Below are positions 12,570 through 21,711 of a stretch of 64,000 nt of DNA, in pieces. The position numbers and the translations under genes were made by a program. This DNA is from VRUE01 sp963715625. Its GTDB lineage: Bacteria; Actinomycetota; Thermoleophilia; Solirubrobacterales; 70-9. The first letter of the stretch is position 1. Each line of letters opens with the position of its first letter. Location of the stretch: NCBI GenBank assembly GCA_963715625.1, contig OY970260.1:1116001-1180000 (forward strand), read 5' to 3'. The notes beneath the pieces are model-generated. The model was not told the DNA's origin. It worked only from the letters and a program-made list of their open reading frames with translations, and searched no databases.

Positions 12570-13490
12570 TTGGTCGGCTCCCTCGTCCTCAACCGCTTCC
12601 TGATCGAGCGCCGCATCGGCAGCGGCGGCTTCGGCACGGTCTACGAGGCCTGGGACGGCCGGCTCGAGCGGCCGGTCGCGGTCAAGGCGATCGAATCGGC
12701 CGGCTCGCGCGGCTCGCGGCGCGTGCTGCGCGAGGCGCAGGCGGCGGCGAGGCTGAACCACCCGGGCATCGTCACCCTCTACGAGATGGGGGAGGAGGAC
12801 GGCAACGCGCTGCTCGTCACCGAGCTGGTCGAGGGCTCGACCCTGGCCCAGCTCAACGGCGAAGGCAGGCTCAGCGACCGCGAGGTGGGGGAGATCGGCG
12901 CCGACCTCTGCGAGGCGCTCGACCATGCCCACTGCCGGGCGGTCGTCCATCGCGACGTCAAGCCGCAGAACGTCCTCGTCGCCGAGGACGGCGAGCCGCG
13001 CGCCAAGCTGATGGACTTCGGCGTCGCCCGGCTCGCGGACGGCGCCGGCCTGACCGCGCCGGGAGACGTCGTCGGCACCCTCGCCTACATGGCGCCCGAG
13101 CAGGCCGAGGGCCGCGAGGCCGGTCCCGAGGCCGACGTCTACTCGCTGGCGCTGATGCTGTACGAGTGCTGGAGCGGAGAGAACCCCAACCGGCGGGCCA
13201 GCCCCGCCGCGACCGCCCGCGCGATCGGCAGCCGGCCCCGGCCGCTGCGCCGGCTGCGCCCGGACCTGCCCCGCGAGCTGTCGGCGACCGTCGACGGCTG
13301 CCTGGAACCCCGGCCCGGCCGCCGGCCCTCGCTGGAGGAGCTGGGAGAGGCGATCGAGGGCTCGCTCGAGCGGCTGGCCGAGCAGCCCCCGCGCCGAGGG
13401 CGCTCGCTGCGCCTGCGCCTCGCCGCGGTCGCCGTCGCAGCCGTCCTGGGCGCCTGGCTCGCCGCCGGTCACGGCGTCCTGCTGCCGTAG
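12570..13490 (+). CDS. Serine/threonine protein kinase without sensor domain
   Basis: The frame encodes a Hanks-type kinase of about 306 residues: glycine loop IGSGGFGTVYEAW, catalytic lysine in VAVKAIE, VHRDVKPQNVL, DFG in LMDFGVARL and APE in YMAPEQAEG. A single membrane segment (LRLAAVAVAAVLGAWLAAGH) closes the protein, and only a few residues follow, so there is no extracellular sensor. The TTG at 12570 has GGAG at 12561-12564 five bases upstream; a GTG at 12564 is possible. It stands at the head of the fhaA-pknB run. Confidence 0.88.
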   Translation: MVGSLVLNRFLIERRIGSGGFGTVYEAWDGRLERPVAVKAIESAGSRGSRRVLREAQAAARLNHPGIVTLYEMGEEDGNALLVTELVEGSTLAQLNGEGRLSDREVGEIGADLCEALDHAHCRAVVHRDVKPQNVLVAEDGEPRAKLMDFGVARLADGAGLTAPGDVVGTLAYMAPEQAEGREAGPEADVYSLALMLYECWSGENPNRRASPAATARAIGSRPRPLRRLRPDLPRELSATVDGCLEPRPGRRPSLEELGEAIEGSLERLAEQPPRRGRSLRLRLAAVAVAAVLGAWLAAGHGVLLP

Positions 13491-13548
13491 GATTCGAGCC
13501 GGTTCCCGCAACCCGGGTGCCGCCCTCGCGCGTGAAAAGGAGCCACCG

Positions 13549-14322
13549 ATCAGCGTTCTACGCAACCTTGAGAGTCGGATCGAAGGCCTCGTCGAGGGGG
13601 TGTTCAGCCGCGCCTTCAGTTCCGAGGTGCAGCCGGTCGAGCTGGCCCGCAAGCTGGCTAAGGAGATGGACGCCCACAAGACGGCGGGGGTGGCCCGGGT
13701 TTACGTGCCGAATGAGTACACCGTCTACCTCTCCAGCAAGGACCGTGCCAAGCTCGAGGGCTACGAGCGCTCGCTGGAGCAGGAGCTCTCCGGCTACCTG
13801 CTGGAGCACGCCCGCCGCCGTAGCTACGACCTGCTGACCCGCCCGGCGGTGGAGTTCAAGACCGACGAGCGCCTGCGCCTGGGCGAGTTCGGGATCCAGA
13901 CGCGGCTGGTCAAGCCGCCCGCCCGCGAGGGCGAGGCGCCGCGCCAGGGGGAGGAGGGCCACACGATGGTCTACTCGGCGGTGAAGCAGGAGACGGCACC
14001 GGCGAAGAGCCCCGAGCAGCGAGCCCAGGCGATGGTCGCCACCCGCGCCGTCGTCTCGCTGGCCGACCGCCGCTACGTGCTGGACGGGCCGCGGGCGACG
14101 ATCGGCCGCTCCAAGGAGGCCGAGTGCGTGCTCGGCGACCCCAACGTGTCGCGGCGCCACGCCGAGCTGCGCCGCTCGCAGTCCGGCGACTGGACGATCG
14201 CCGACCTGGGTTCGACCAACGGCATCAAGGTGAACGGGCGGCGGGTCTCCTCGACCCGGCTCAGCCCGGGCGACCAGGTCACCGTCGGGACCACGACCTT
14301 CGTGTTCGACGTCGAGCAGTAG
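13549..14322 (+). CDS. fhaA: FHA-domain protein FhaA, apparent ATC start
   Basis: FhaA is a phospho-threonine-binding adaptor of the cell-wall kinase system. The N-terminal domain (SVLRNLESRIEGLVEGVFSR) is followed by a linker and a C-terminal FHA domain with GRSKEAECVL, SRRHAEL and LGSTNGIKVNG. The conserved family N-terminus extends upstream of the first normal start (GTG, 13600). The only codon that fits is ATC at 13549, placed six bases after a strong AAGGAG (13537-13542). The product is 257 residues, shorter than the mycobacterial protein. A base error in ATG is the alternative. Confidence 0.88.
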   Translation: MSVLRNLESRIEGLVEGVFSRAFSSEVQPVELARKLAKEMDAHKTAGVARVYVPNEYTVYLSSKDRAKLEGYERSLEQELSGYLLEHARRRSYDLLTRPAVEFKTDERLRLGEFGIQTRLVKPPAREGEAPRQGEEGHTMVYSAVKQETAPAKSPEQRAQAMVATRAVVSLADRRYVLDGPRATIGRSKEAECVLGDPNVSRRHAELRRSQSGDWTIADLGSTNGIKVNGRRVSSTRLSPGDQVTVGTTTFVFDVEQ

Positions 14323-14327
14323 GCCGC

Positions 14328-14795
14328 GTGGACTACGACCCGATCTCGGTGGCGCTCAAGTTCGGCTTCCTCGCCGTCCTCTACCTCTTCCTGCTCTGGA
14401 TCGCCCGCAACGCGCTCAAGGACGTGCGGCGCACGGCGATGCCGGCCGCCGATGCGACCGGCTTCCACCAGGTCCCCGGGATCCCGTCCCGGCCCGGGCC
14501 CGACATCTGGCTGGTGGCGGCGCGCGGCGGAGGCCTCGAGCCCGGGGAGCGCTTCGACCTGATCGGCGGCCTCTCGATCGGCCGCTCGGCCGATGCCGAC
14601 GTGAGGATCGACGACCGCTATGCCTCCGGCATCCACGCGAGGATCTTCAGCCGCGATGGCCGCACCTACATCGAGGACATGAGCTCGACCAACGGGACCC
14701 AGCTCAACGACGCGACGCTGAGCGGGGAGGCCGAGCTGATCGACGGCGACGTGGTGAGGATCGGCGACACCGAGCTCAGGTTCGAGGCGGGCTGA
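14328..14795 (+). CDS. fhaB: FHA-domain membrane protein FhaB
   Basis: A 155-residue protein with an N-terminal membrane helix (VALKFGFLAVLYLFLLWIA) and a cytoplasmic FHA domain: SIGRSADADVRIDD, SGIHARIF and MSSTNGTQLND. This is the FhaB/FipA architecture, which recruits phosphorylated partners to the division and elongation machinery. GTG at 14328 lies five bases after fhaA, and the stop overlaps the pstP ATG (TGATG). Confidence 0.9.
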   Translation: MDYDPISVALKFGFLAVLYLFLLWIARNALKDVRRTAMPAADATGFHQVPGIPSRPGPDIWLVAARGGGLEPGERFDLIGGLSIGRSADADVRIDDRYASGIHARIFSRDGRTYIEDMSSTNGTQLNDATLSGEAELIDGDVVRIGDTELRFEAG

Positions 14796-16015
14796 TGCTG
14801 CGCATCGACGACCAGGCCTTCCGCACCGACACGGGGCGCCAGCGCAACGCCAACGAGGACTCCTTCTTCGTCCGCGCCCCGATCTTCGTCGTCGCCGACG
14901 GGATGGGCGGCGCCCAGGCCGGCGAGGTTGCCTCGCGGACGGCCGCCGACGCCTTCGACCTCGACCTTCCCGACGGCCCGCCCGAGCGAGTCCTGCGCGA
15001 GACGATCCTGGCTGCCAATCAGCGCATCCACGAGCTCGCCCGCGAGGACCCATCGCGTGCCGGGATGGGGACGACGCTGACCGCGGCGATCGTCAACGCC
15101 GAGCGCGAAGAGGTGGCGATCGGGCACGTCGGCGACAGTCGCGCCTACCGCCTGCGGGGCGGCCGGCTCGAGCAGCTCACCCGCGACCACTCGCTGGTCG
15201 AGGAGATGCGCCGCAAGGGGCAGATCACCGATGCTCAGGCCGAGGACCACCCGCAGCGCTCGATCATCACCCGCGCGCTCGGGCCCGAGCCGGAGGTCGA
15301 GCCCGACGTGCACACGGTCTCCGCCGGCCCGGGCGACGTCTTCCTGATCTGCTCGGATGGGTTGACGACGATGCTGGGGGAGGCCCAGATCGCGAAGCTG
15401 CTCACCGGCACGACCTCGATGCAGGCGGCCGTGCGCGCCCTCATCGACGAAGCCAACCGGGCGGGCGGGCGCGACAACATCACCGCCCTCGCCTTCCGGC
15501 TCGAGGACGCCGCCGCCCCCCAGCGCCAGCTGGAGGGCGCGACGCTGATCGGGTCGAGCGCGGAGGAGGCCGGCCTCACCGCGACCGAGGTGCGCCGCCG
15601 CGCCGCCGCGGCAGCGGCGCAGGAGCGCCGCGAGGCACTGGCAGCCAAGCCGCCCCAACGGCGCCTGCGCCGCGCCGCCGGGGCGCTGGGCGTGCTCCTC
15701 GTCCTCGCAGCGCTGGCCTTCGGCGCCTGGTACGGCAACCGCCAGGTCTGGTTCCTCGGCACCGACGGCGGCGGCCGCGTCGCCCTCTACCGCGGCCTCC
15801 CGTACGAGCTGCCACTCGGGCTCTCGCTCTACGACGAGCGCTACGCGAGCCCGGTCCAGACCGAGTCGCTGCCGCCGCGCCGCCGCGCCGCCGTCACCGG
15901 CCACGCCCTGCGCTCCCGCGCCGACGCGGTCTCACTTATAGAAGACATCGAACGCTCCGCCGAACGCCCGCCCGCGGCGGACGCGGAAGCACGGACGCGA
16001 GATCGCCGGGGATGA
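14795..16015 (+). CDS. pstP: PP2C-family serine/threonine phosphatase
   Basis: The 406-residue protein reverses phosphorylation by PknB and the other kinases here. The PP2C domain fills residues 1-240: NANEDSFF, the metal-binding VVADGMGGAQAGE, GHVGDSRAYRLR, the metal site ICSDGLT and GGRDNITAL. A cytoplasmic linker rich in Ala and Arg leads to one membrane helix (ALGVLLVLAALAFGAWYG, about residues 293-310) and an outer tail of about 95 residues. It overlaps fhaB and belongs to the canonical actinobacterial pstP-rodA-pbpA-pknB order. Confidence 0.93.
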   Translation: MLRIDDQAFRTDTGRQRNANEDSFFVRAPIFVVADGMGGAQAGEVASRTAADAFDLDLPDGPPERVLRETILAANQRIHELAREDPSRAGMGTTLTAAIVNAEREEVAIGHVGDSRAYRLRGGRLEQLTRDHSLVEEMRRKGQITDAQAEDHPQRSIITRALGPEPEVEPDVHTVSAGPGDVFLICSDGLTTMLGEAQIAKLLTGTTSMQAAVRALIDEANRAGGRDNITALAFRLEDAAAPQRQLEGATLIGSSAEEAGLTATEVRRRAAAAAAQERREALAAKPPQRRLRRAAGALGVLLVLAALAFGAWYGNRQVWFLGTDGGGRVALYRGLPYELPLGLSLYDERYASPVQTESLPPRRRAAVTGHALRSRADAVSLIEDIERSAERPPAADAEARTRDRRG

Positions 16016-16055
16016 TGAGCGCGTCCGGGCGTGAGCCGAGCACGCGGGCGGTTTT
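15968..16055 (+). terminator. Hairpin with T-run between pstP and rodA
   Basis: CCGCCCGCG (15968-15976) pairs with CGCGGGCGG (16043-16051), followed by TTTT. An inner pair CGGACGCG/CGCGTCCG (15978-15985 and 16020-16027) extends the stem. It covers the end of pstP and the short gap before rodA. It may attenuate transcription within the cluster. The long loop makes it a weaker terminator call. Confidence 0.4.
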
Positions 16056-16058
16056 GGG

Positions 16059-17390
16059 ATGAGCGCGAGAAACCGCGAGCTGACCGCGCTCGTCCCGGTC
16101 GCGCTGCTGCTCACCGCGGGCTTTGCCGCGGTCTTCGCCCAGGAGAGCACCCGGATCGACGACGCCAGCCTCGTCTACGGCGCCTACTTCCTGGCGGTTT
16201 GCGTCGCGGCCCACCTCTACCTGCGGGTGCGGCTCCCCGACGCCGACCCCTACCTCTTCCCGCTGGTCGCGCTGCTGACCGCCTTCGGCCTGGTGATGAT
16301 CTACCGGATCGACCCCGACCTGGCCCGCGACCAGGCCAACTGGTTCGTCCTCGGTCTCGGCCTCTTCGCCCTCACGATCCAGTTCCTGCGCGACTACGAC
16401 TTGCTCGAGCGCTACCGCTACACGATCGCGGTGGTCGGGCTGCTGCTGCTGCTGGCACCGCGCCTGCCGGGAATCGGACAGCAGGTCAACGGTGCCTACC
16501 TCGGGGTCGAGATCGGCCCCCTCGCCTTCCAGCCGGCCGAGTTCTCGAAGATCTGCCTGGTCGTCTTCCTCGCCAGCTACCTGCGTGAGCACCGTGAGGT
16601 GCTGATCGTCGGTGCCCGCCGCGTGCTCGGGGTGACCCTGCCGCCGCTCAAGCACTTCGGGCCGATGCTGGTCGTCTGGGGGGCCTCGATGTTCATGCTC
16701 GTCTTCATCCGCGACCTCGGCAGCTCGCTGATGTTCTTCGCCGCCTTCCTCGCCCTGCTCTACGTGGCGACCGGGCGCTTCTCCTTCGTCGCGATCGGGA
16801 TGGCGATGTTCCTCCTCGGCGCCTGGTTCTTCGCCTCGACCGTGCCGCACGTGCACGACCGGGTCGAGATCTGGCTCGACCCCTACGCCCACCCGCAGGG
16901 GAGCGGGTACCAGATCCTCCAGTCGATCTTCGCCCAGGCCGACGGCGGCCTCTTCGGCAAGGGCTTCGGGCAGGCGCTGATCACGATCCCGGGCACCGAC
17001 AACGCGCTGCTGCCGGCCGCCCAGACCGACACGATCTACTCGCTGATCGTCAACGAGCTCGGCCTCTTCGGCGCCTGCGGCGTGGTGATGATCTACCTGC
17101 TGACCGCGGCGCGGGGGTTCAAGATCGCCCTGATCGCCGACGACGGCTTCTCGAAGCTGCTGGCGACCGGGCTGACCGCGGTCTTCGCGATCCAGGCCTT
17201 CGTGATCATCGGCGGCGTCACCAGGGTGATCCCGCTGACCGGCGTCACCCTGCCCTTCATCAGCTACGGCGGCAGCTCGATCGTCGCCAACTTCGTCCTG
17301 CTGGCGCTGCTCCTGCTCGTCTCCGACCGGGCCCGCCGCGAGGCCGGGGCCGAAGCCCGCCTCGGCGGCCTCGCCCTGGAGGGCCGGTGA
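16059..17390 (+). CDS. rodA: Peptidoglycan glycosyltransferase RodA/FtsW
   Basis: A SEDS-family polymerase that joins lipid II into glycan strands during elongation. The 443-residue protein has about ten to twelve membrane helices and SEDS motifs such as GAYLGVEIGPLAFQPAEFSK, IRDLGSSLMFF, GGLFGKGFGQA and the C-terminal LPFISYGGSSIVANF. It pairs with PbpA, whose GTG overlaps its stop. The ATG at 16059 is a good start just after the hairpin. Confidence 0.93.
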   Translation: MSARNRELTALVPVALLLTAGFAAVFAQESTRIDDASLVYGAYFLAVCVAAHLYLRVRLPDADPYLFPLVALLTAFGLVMIYRIDPDLARDQANWFVLGLGLFALTIQFLRDYDLLERYRYTIAVVGLLLLLAPRLPGIGQQVNGAYLGVEIGPLAFQPAEFSKICLVVFLASYLREHREVLIVGARRVLGVTLPPLKHFGPMLVVWGASMFMLVFIRDLGSSLMFFAAFLALLYVATGRFSFVAIGMAMFLLGAWFFASTVPHVHDRVEIWLDPYAHPQGSGYQILQSIFAQADGGLFGKGFGQALITIPGTDNALLPAAQTDTIYSLIVNELGLFGACGVVMIYLLTAARGFKIALIADDGFSKLLATGLTAVFAIQAFVIIGGVTRVIPLTGVTLPFISYGGSSIVANFVLLALLLLVSDRARREAGAEARLGGLALEGR

Positions 17391-18856
17391 ACCCCCAGAT
17401 AGTCAAGCTCTTCGGCTTCACCGTCGCCCTCTTCGCGATCTTGATCGGGTTCACCTCGTTCTGGTCGGTGTTCGACGCCGAGGCGCTGAAGGAAGAGGAC
17501 GCCAACAAGCGGCCGCTGCTCGAGCAGCAGCAGATCAAGCGCGGCAGGATCCTCGCCGCCGACGGGACCGTGATCGCCCGCTCGGTGCCCAAGGGCCGCG
17601 GCGAGTCGCTGCGCTACGTGCGCCGCTACCCCGAGGGCTCGCTCTACGGGCACCCGATCGGCTACAGCTTCGTCCAGGAGGGCGACAGCGAGCTCGAGCA
17701 GTTCCACAACGACGAGCTGGTCGGCAACGACTCCGAATTCACCTCGATCCTCGACGAGCTGCGCGGCCGCAGCCAGGAAGGCAACGACGTCGTCACCAAC
17801 CTCGACCCGGCGGCGCAGGCGGTCGCGGTCGAAGACCTGGCCGAAGTGGGCTTCGGTGCCGTCGTCGCGATCGAGCCGCGCAGCGGCCGCATCCGCGTGC
17901 TCGCCTCCAACCCGCCGTATGACCCCAACCGCGTCCCCTACGAACTGACCGAGCTGAACAAAAACGAGCTGGAAGCGCCGCTGGTGGACCGCGCCACCCA
18001 GGGCCAGTACCCGCCGGGGTCGACCTTCAAGGTGGTGACGGCGGCGGCCGGCCTCGACAGCGGCACGATCACGCCGGAGACGACGATCGACGCCCCCGGC
18101 ACGCTGGAAGTCCAGGGCCAGGAGCTGCACAATGACTTCGACGAGAGCTTCGGCCCGATCGCGCTCGACACGGCGCTGACCAACTCGGTCAACACCTGGT
18201 TCGCGCAGCTCGGCGAACAGGTCGGCGAGGACACCCTGTTCGAATACATGGACCGCTTCGGCTTCAACACCAAGCCGGCGATCGACCTGCCGGCCGACCA
18301 GCTCTCGACCAGCGGGATCTTCGAAGAAGGCGAGCTGCTCGGCCGGGGCGACCCGATCGACTTGGCGCGGGTGGCGATCGGGCAGGAGCGCCTGGCGGTG
18401 ACGCCGCTGCAGATGGCCGAGGTGGCGGCCGCGGTCGCCAACGGCGGCAGGCTGATGAAGCCCCAGATCTGGAGCCGGGTCGTCGACCCCGACGGACGGG
18501 TGACGAAGCGCCTCGACCCCTCCGAGTACAGTCAGCCGATCAGCGAGGAGACGGCGGCGGAGCTGAACACCGCGATGCAGGGCGTGGTCAGCGAAGGAAC
18601 CGGCACCAACGCCGCGATCCCCGGCGTGACGGTTGCCGGCAAGACCGGCACGGCGGAAACCCCCTACAACGACTCCTGCGGCGGCGGCACCGACGAGAAT
18701 CAGGCCTGGTTCATCGGCTTCGCGCCCGCGGAGGACCCCCGGATCGCGATCGCGGCGACGGTCGAGTGCACGACCCAGTTCGGCAACGACGTCGCCGCGC
18801 CGATCTTCCGCGACGTGGCGGAAACGATCCTCGCCGGAGGCGCGGGCCTTGGCTGA
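17387..18856 (+). CDS. pbpA: Penicillin-binding protein PbpA (class B transpeptidase)
   Basis: PbpA cross-links peptidoglycan with RodA. The 489-residue protein has a membrane anchor at residues 8-28, a dimerisation region, and a transpeptidase domain with the SxxK motif STFK (Ser212, Lys215), SVN at 267-269 and KTGT at 419-422. Its GTG overlaps the rodA stop by four bases. Its end overlaps the pknB start by eight bases, so the genes are surely cotranscribed. Confidence 0.95.
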   Translation: MNPQIVKLFGFTVALFAILIGFTSFWSVFDAEALKEEDANKRPLLEQQQIKRGRILAADGTVIARSVPKGRGESLRYVRRYPEGSLYGHPIGYSFVQEGDSELEQFHNDELVGNDSEFTSILDELRGRSQEGNDVVTNLDPAAQAVAVEDLAEVGFGAVVAIEPRSGRIRVLASNPPYDPNRVPYELTELNKNELEAPLVDRATQGQYPPGSTFKVVTAAAGLDSGTITPETTIDAPGTLEVQGQELHNDFDESFGPIALDTALTNSVNTWFAQLGEQVGEDTLFEYMDRFGFNTKPAIDLPADQLSTSGIFEEGELLGRGDPIDLARVAIGQERLAVTPLQMAEVAAAVANGGRLMKPQIWSRVVDPDGRVTKRLDPSEYSQPISEETAAELNTAMQGVVSEGTGTNAAIPGVTVAGKTGTAETPYNDSCGGGTDENQAWFIGFAPAEDPRIAIAATVECTTQFGNDVAAPIFRDVAETILAGGAGLG

Positions 18857-20735
18857 GGTGAGCGAGGGGGCCGTGGTCGACGGCCGTTACCGGATCCTGC
18901 AGCGGATCGGCTCGGGCGGGATGGCTGACGTCTGGCTGGCCGAGGACGCTCACCTGCAGCGTCGCGTCGCGCTCAAGGTCCTGCACGCGCGCTTCGCCCA
19001 GGACCGCGAGTTCGTCGAGCGCTTCCGGCGCGAGGCCGAGGCGGCGGCCGGCCTCCAGCACCCCAACGTCGTCGCCGTCTTCGACCGCGGCGACGTCGAC
19101 GGCACCTACTACATCGCGATGCAGCTCCTCGAGGGCCGGTCGCTGAAGCAGCTGATCGACGCCGGGCTCAGCCCCGAGCAGGCGGTTGGCCTGATCCGCC
19201 AGGTTCTCGAGGGCGCCCGCTTCGCCCATCGCAACGGCGTCGTCCACCGCGACCTCAAGCCCCAGAACGTGATCGTCGACGCCGACGGCAAGGCCACGGT
19301 GACCGATTTCGGCATCGCCCGCGCGGGCGTCTCGGAGATCACCCAGACCGGCTCGGTGATGGGCACCCCGCACTACCTCTCTCCCGAGCAGGCCCAGGGC
19401 CAGGACGTCACCGCCGTCTCCGACCTCTACTCGATCGGCGTGATGCTCTACGAGGCGCTCACCGGCCGGGTCCCGTTCGAGGGGGACTCCGCCGTGGCGG
19501 TGGCGATGAAACAGGTCTCCCAGGCGCCGCAGAGGCCGAGCTCGGTCAACCCGAACGTCTCCCCTGCCCTCGACGCGGTCGTGATGAGGGCGCTGGAAAA
19601 GGAGCCGGGCCAGCGCTTCCAGAGCGCCGACGCCTTCATCGCCGCCCTCGACGCGGCCCTGCGGGACCCGGGCGGGGGCGCGCAGGGCACGGCGGCCTTT
19701 GCGCCGTTGCCGCCGGTGGTGGCGACGCCCTCCGAGCCGGTGGCGGAGGGGTTCGACGAGGAGGGGGAGGCGCGCCGGCGCCGCCGGCGCCGCTGGCTGT
19801 TGGTCGCGGTCGCGGTCCTGATCGGCATCCTGATCGGCTTCGCGCTGACGCGCGACACGACGACCGGGGTGCCGAACGTGAAGGGCAACGAGCTCAACGT
19901 GGCGATCGCCCTGCTCCAGCAGAACGGCTTCGAGGTCGGCGAAGTGAAGCGGGTCGAGCGGGAAGCCCCGGCGAACACGGTGCTCGAGCAGGACCCGCTC
20001 TCCTCGCCGCCGGCGGCGCAGGCCTCGCTCGACTGCGCCTTTCTCAGCTTCTTCTGCTCGAAGCCGAGGGTGGTGCTCACGGTCAGCGCCGGCCCGGGCA
20101 CCGCCGAGGTCCCGTCGAGCGCCGGGCTGACCGCGGCCGAAGCCGAAGAAGCGCTGGAAGACGCCGGCTTCGATCCGCGGGTTGAAAAGACGCCCTCCGA
20201 AGAGGTCGAAGAAGGCCTGGTGATCAACTCGGTGCCCTCCGGCGGCACGACGGCGACGCGGGGCACCGAAGTCGTCCTGCGGGTCTCCACCGGCCCGAAG
20301 CTGACGACCGTGCCGGTGCTGGTCGGCACCCAGCGCTCGGTCGCGGTGCAGCAGATCCGCAGCCGCGGCTTCGTGCCGAGCGTCGAAGAACAGGAGAGCG
20401 CCTCGCCGGCCGGCGAGGTGATCCGCCAGGCTCCCAGCGCCGGCTCGAAGCTGCCCGCCGGGTCGTCCGTCTCGATCGTCGTCTCCAAGGGCGAAGAGAC
20501 GGCGAAGGCCCCGAACGTGATCGGCAAGCTGCGCTCCGAAGCGGTGGAAGCCGTGCGGGCTGCGGGGCTGAAGCCGACCGTGTCCGAACAGCAGACCGAA
20601 GTCCCGTCGCAGGTCGGCCGGGTCACCGACCAGTTCCCGCCGCCGGGGTCGGAGCTGAAGCCGGGCGACACGGTGACCCTGGTCGTCGGCAAGGCGCCCG
20701 CCGGCTCGACCGAACCGGAAGCCGAAGAAGAATGA
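18849..20735 (+). CDS. pknB: PASTA-domain serine/threonine kinase PknB
   Basis: PknB senses peptidoglycan fragments and phosphorylates cell-wall enzymes and FHA proteins. From the TTG at 18849 it has 628 residues; GGAGG at 18836-18840 supports this start over GTG 18858. Kinase motifs are GSGGMADVWL, Lys43, HRDLKPQN (Asp135) and DFG (Asp153). One membrane helix spans about 316-334. Four extracellular PASTA repeats follow from residue 340. The first carries an odd insertion with two cysteines (DCAFLSFFCSK). The end overlaps ddl (ATGA). Confidence 0.95.
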   Translation: MAEVSEGAVVDGRYRILQRIGSGGMADVWLAEDAHLQRRVALKVLHARFAQDREFVERFRREAEAAAGLQHPNVVAVFDRGDVDGTYYIAMQLLEGRSLKQLIDAGLSPEQAVGLIRQVLEGARFAHRNGVVHRDLKPQNVIVDADGKATVTDFGIARAGVSEITQTGSVMGTPHYLSPEQAQGQDVTAVSDLYSIGVMLYEALTGRVPFEGDSAVAVAMKQVSQAPQRPSSVNPNVSPALDAVVMRALEKEPGQRFQSADAFIAALDAALRDPGGGAQGTAAFAPLPPVVATPSEPVAEGFDEEGEARRRRRRRWLLVAVAVLIGILIGFALTRDTTTGVPNVKGNELNVAIALLQQNGFEVGEVKRVEREAPANTVLEQDPLSSPPAAQASLDCAFLSFFCSKPRVVLTVSAGPGTAEVPSSAGLTAAEAEEALEDAGFDPRVEKTPSEEVEEGLVINSVPSGGTTATRGTEVVLRVSTGPKLTTVPVLVGTQRSVAVQQIRSRGFVPSVEEQESASPAGEVIRQAPSAGSKLPAGSSVSIVVSKGEETAKAPNVIGKLRSEAVEAVRAAGLKPTVSEQQTEVPSQVGRVTDQFPPPGSELKPGDTVTLVVGKAPAGSTEPEAEEE

Positions 20736-21700
20736 GGGTCGCGGTCCTCAGCGGCGGCCGCTCCTCCGAGCACGAGGTCTCGCTGCGCTCCGGCGAGGCG
20801 GTGGCGCGGGGCCTCGAAGAGGCCGGCCACGAGCCGCTGCGGGTGACGGTCTCGCGAGAGGGGGCCTGGACGTTCGACGGCGCCGCCGTGGCGCTGACTC
20901 CCGGCCAGGGCCTGCTCGGCGCCGAGGTGGCCTTCCCCGCCCTGCACGGCCCCTTCGGCGAGGACGGCAGCGTCCAGGGCCTGCTCGAGTGGCTCGACCT
21001 TCCCTATGTCGGCTCCGACGTGCTCTCCTCGGCGGTCTGCATGGACAAGCTGACGCTGAAGCGGCTCTTCGCCCAGGCGGGCATCCCGCAGGTCGATTTC
21101 TCCGCCGCCGGCGAGCCGGGCTGGCGCGAGCGCTGCGAGGCGATGGGCTCGCCGCTCTGGGTCAAGCCCTCGCGACTCGGCTCCAGCGTCGGCATCAGCC
21201 GGGTCGAGGGGACGGGAAGCGAGCTCGAGGCGGCGGTCGAGCTGGCTCGCCGCCACGACCCGCGGGTGATCGTCGAGGCCCACGCCCCGGGCCGGGAGGT
21301 CGAGTGCTCGCTGCTCGGCAACGAGGAAGTCGAGGCCTCCCAGCCCGGCGAGGTCCTCGCCGACGGCGAGTGGTACGACTACGAGACCAAGTACCGCGAC
21401 GGCGGCATGGAGCTGCTCGTCCCCGCCCCGATCGGCGACGAGCAGCTCGCCCGGGTCCGCGACCTCGCCGGCCGCGCTTTCGAGCTGGCCGGCTGCGCCG
21501 GCCTCGCCCGCTGCGACTTCTTCGTCGACCCCGACGGCGCCGTCCTCGTCAACGAGATCAACACCATGCCCGGCTTCACCCAGACCAGCGTCTACGCCAA
21601 GCTCTGGGAGGCAAGCGGCGTCGAGTACCCGGCGCTCTGCGACCGCCTCGTGGCACTGGCCTTGGACCGCCACGCCAAGGCGCGCTCCTACGAGTTCTGA
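20732..21700 (+). CDS. ddl: D-alanine--D-alanine ligase
   Basis: Ddl makes the D-Ala-D-Ala dipeptide of peptidoglycan precursors. The 322-residue ATP-grasp protein has GGRSSEHEVSLRSG near the N-terminus, HGPFGEDGSVQGLLEWL, VKPSRLGSSVGI and the C-terminal metal-binding NEINTMPGFTQTS. The ATG overlaps the pknB stop. Placement directly behind pknB makes it the last gene of the cell-wall operon; the palindrome at 21712 follows it. Confidence 0.95.
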   Translation: MRVAVLSGGRSSEHEVSLRSGEAVARGLEEAGHEPLRVTVSREGAWTFDGAAVALTPGQGLLGAEVAFPALHGPFGEDGSVQGLLEWLDLPYVGSDVLSSAVCMDKLTLKRLFAQAGIPQVDFSAAGEPGWRERCEAMGSPLWVKPSRLGSSVGISRVEGTGSELEAAVELARRHDPRVIVEAHAPGREVECSLLGNEEVEASQPGEVLADGEWYDYETKYRDGGMELLVPAPIGDEQLARVRDLAGRAFELAGCAGLARCDFFVDPDGAVLVNEINTMPGFTQTSVYAKLWEASGVEYPALCDRLVALALDRHAKARSYEF

Positions 21701-21711
21701 GCCGTCCTGCC

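Noticed and set aside
16016..16058. Small gene between pstP and rodA
   Set aside because: The interval is only 43 bases and is taken up by a hairpin arm and T-run.
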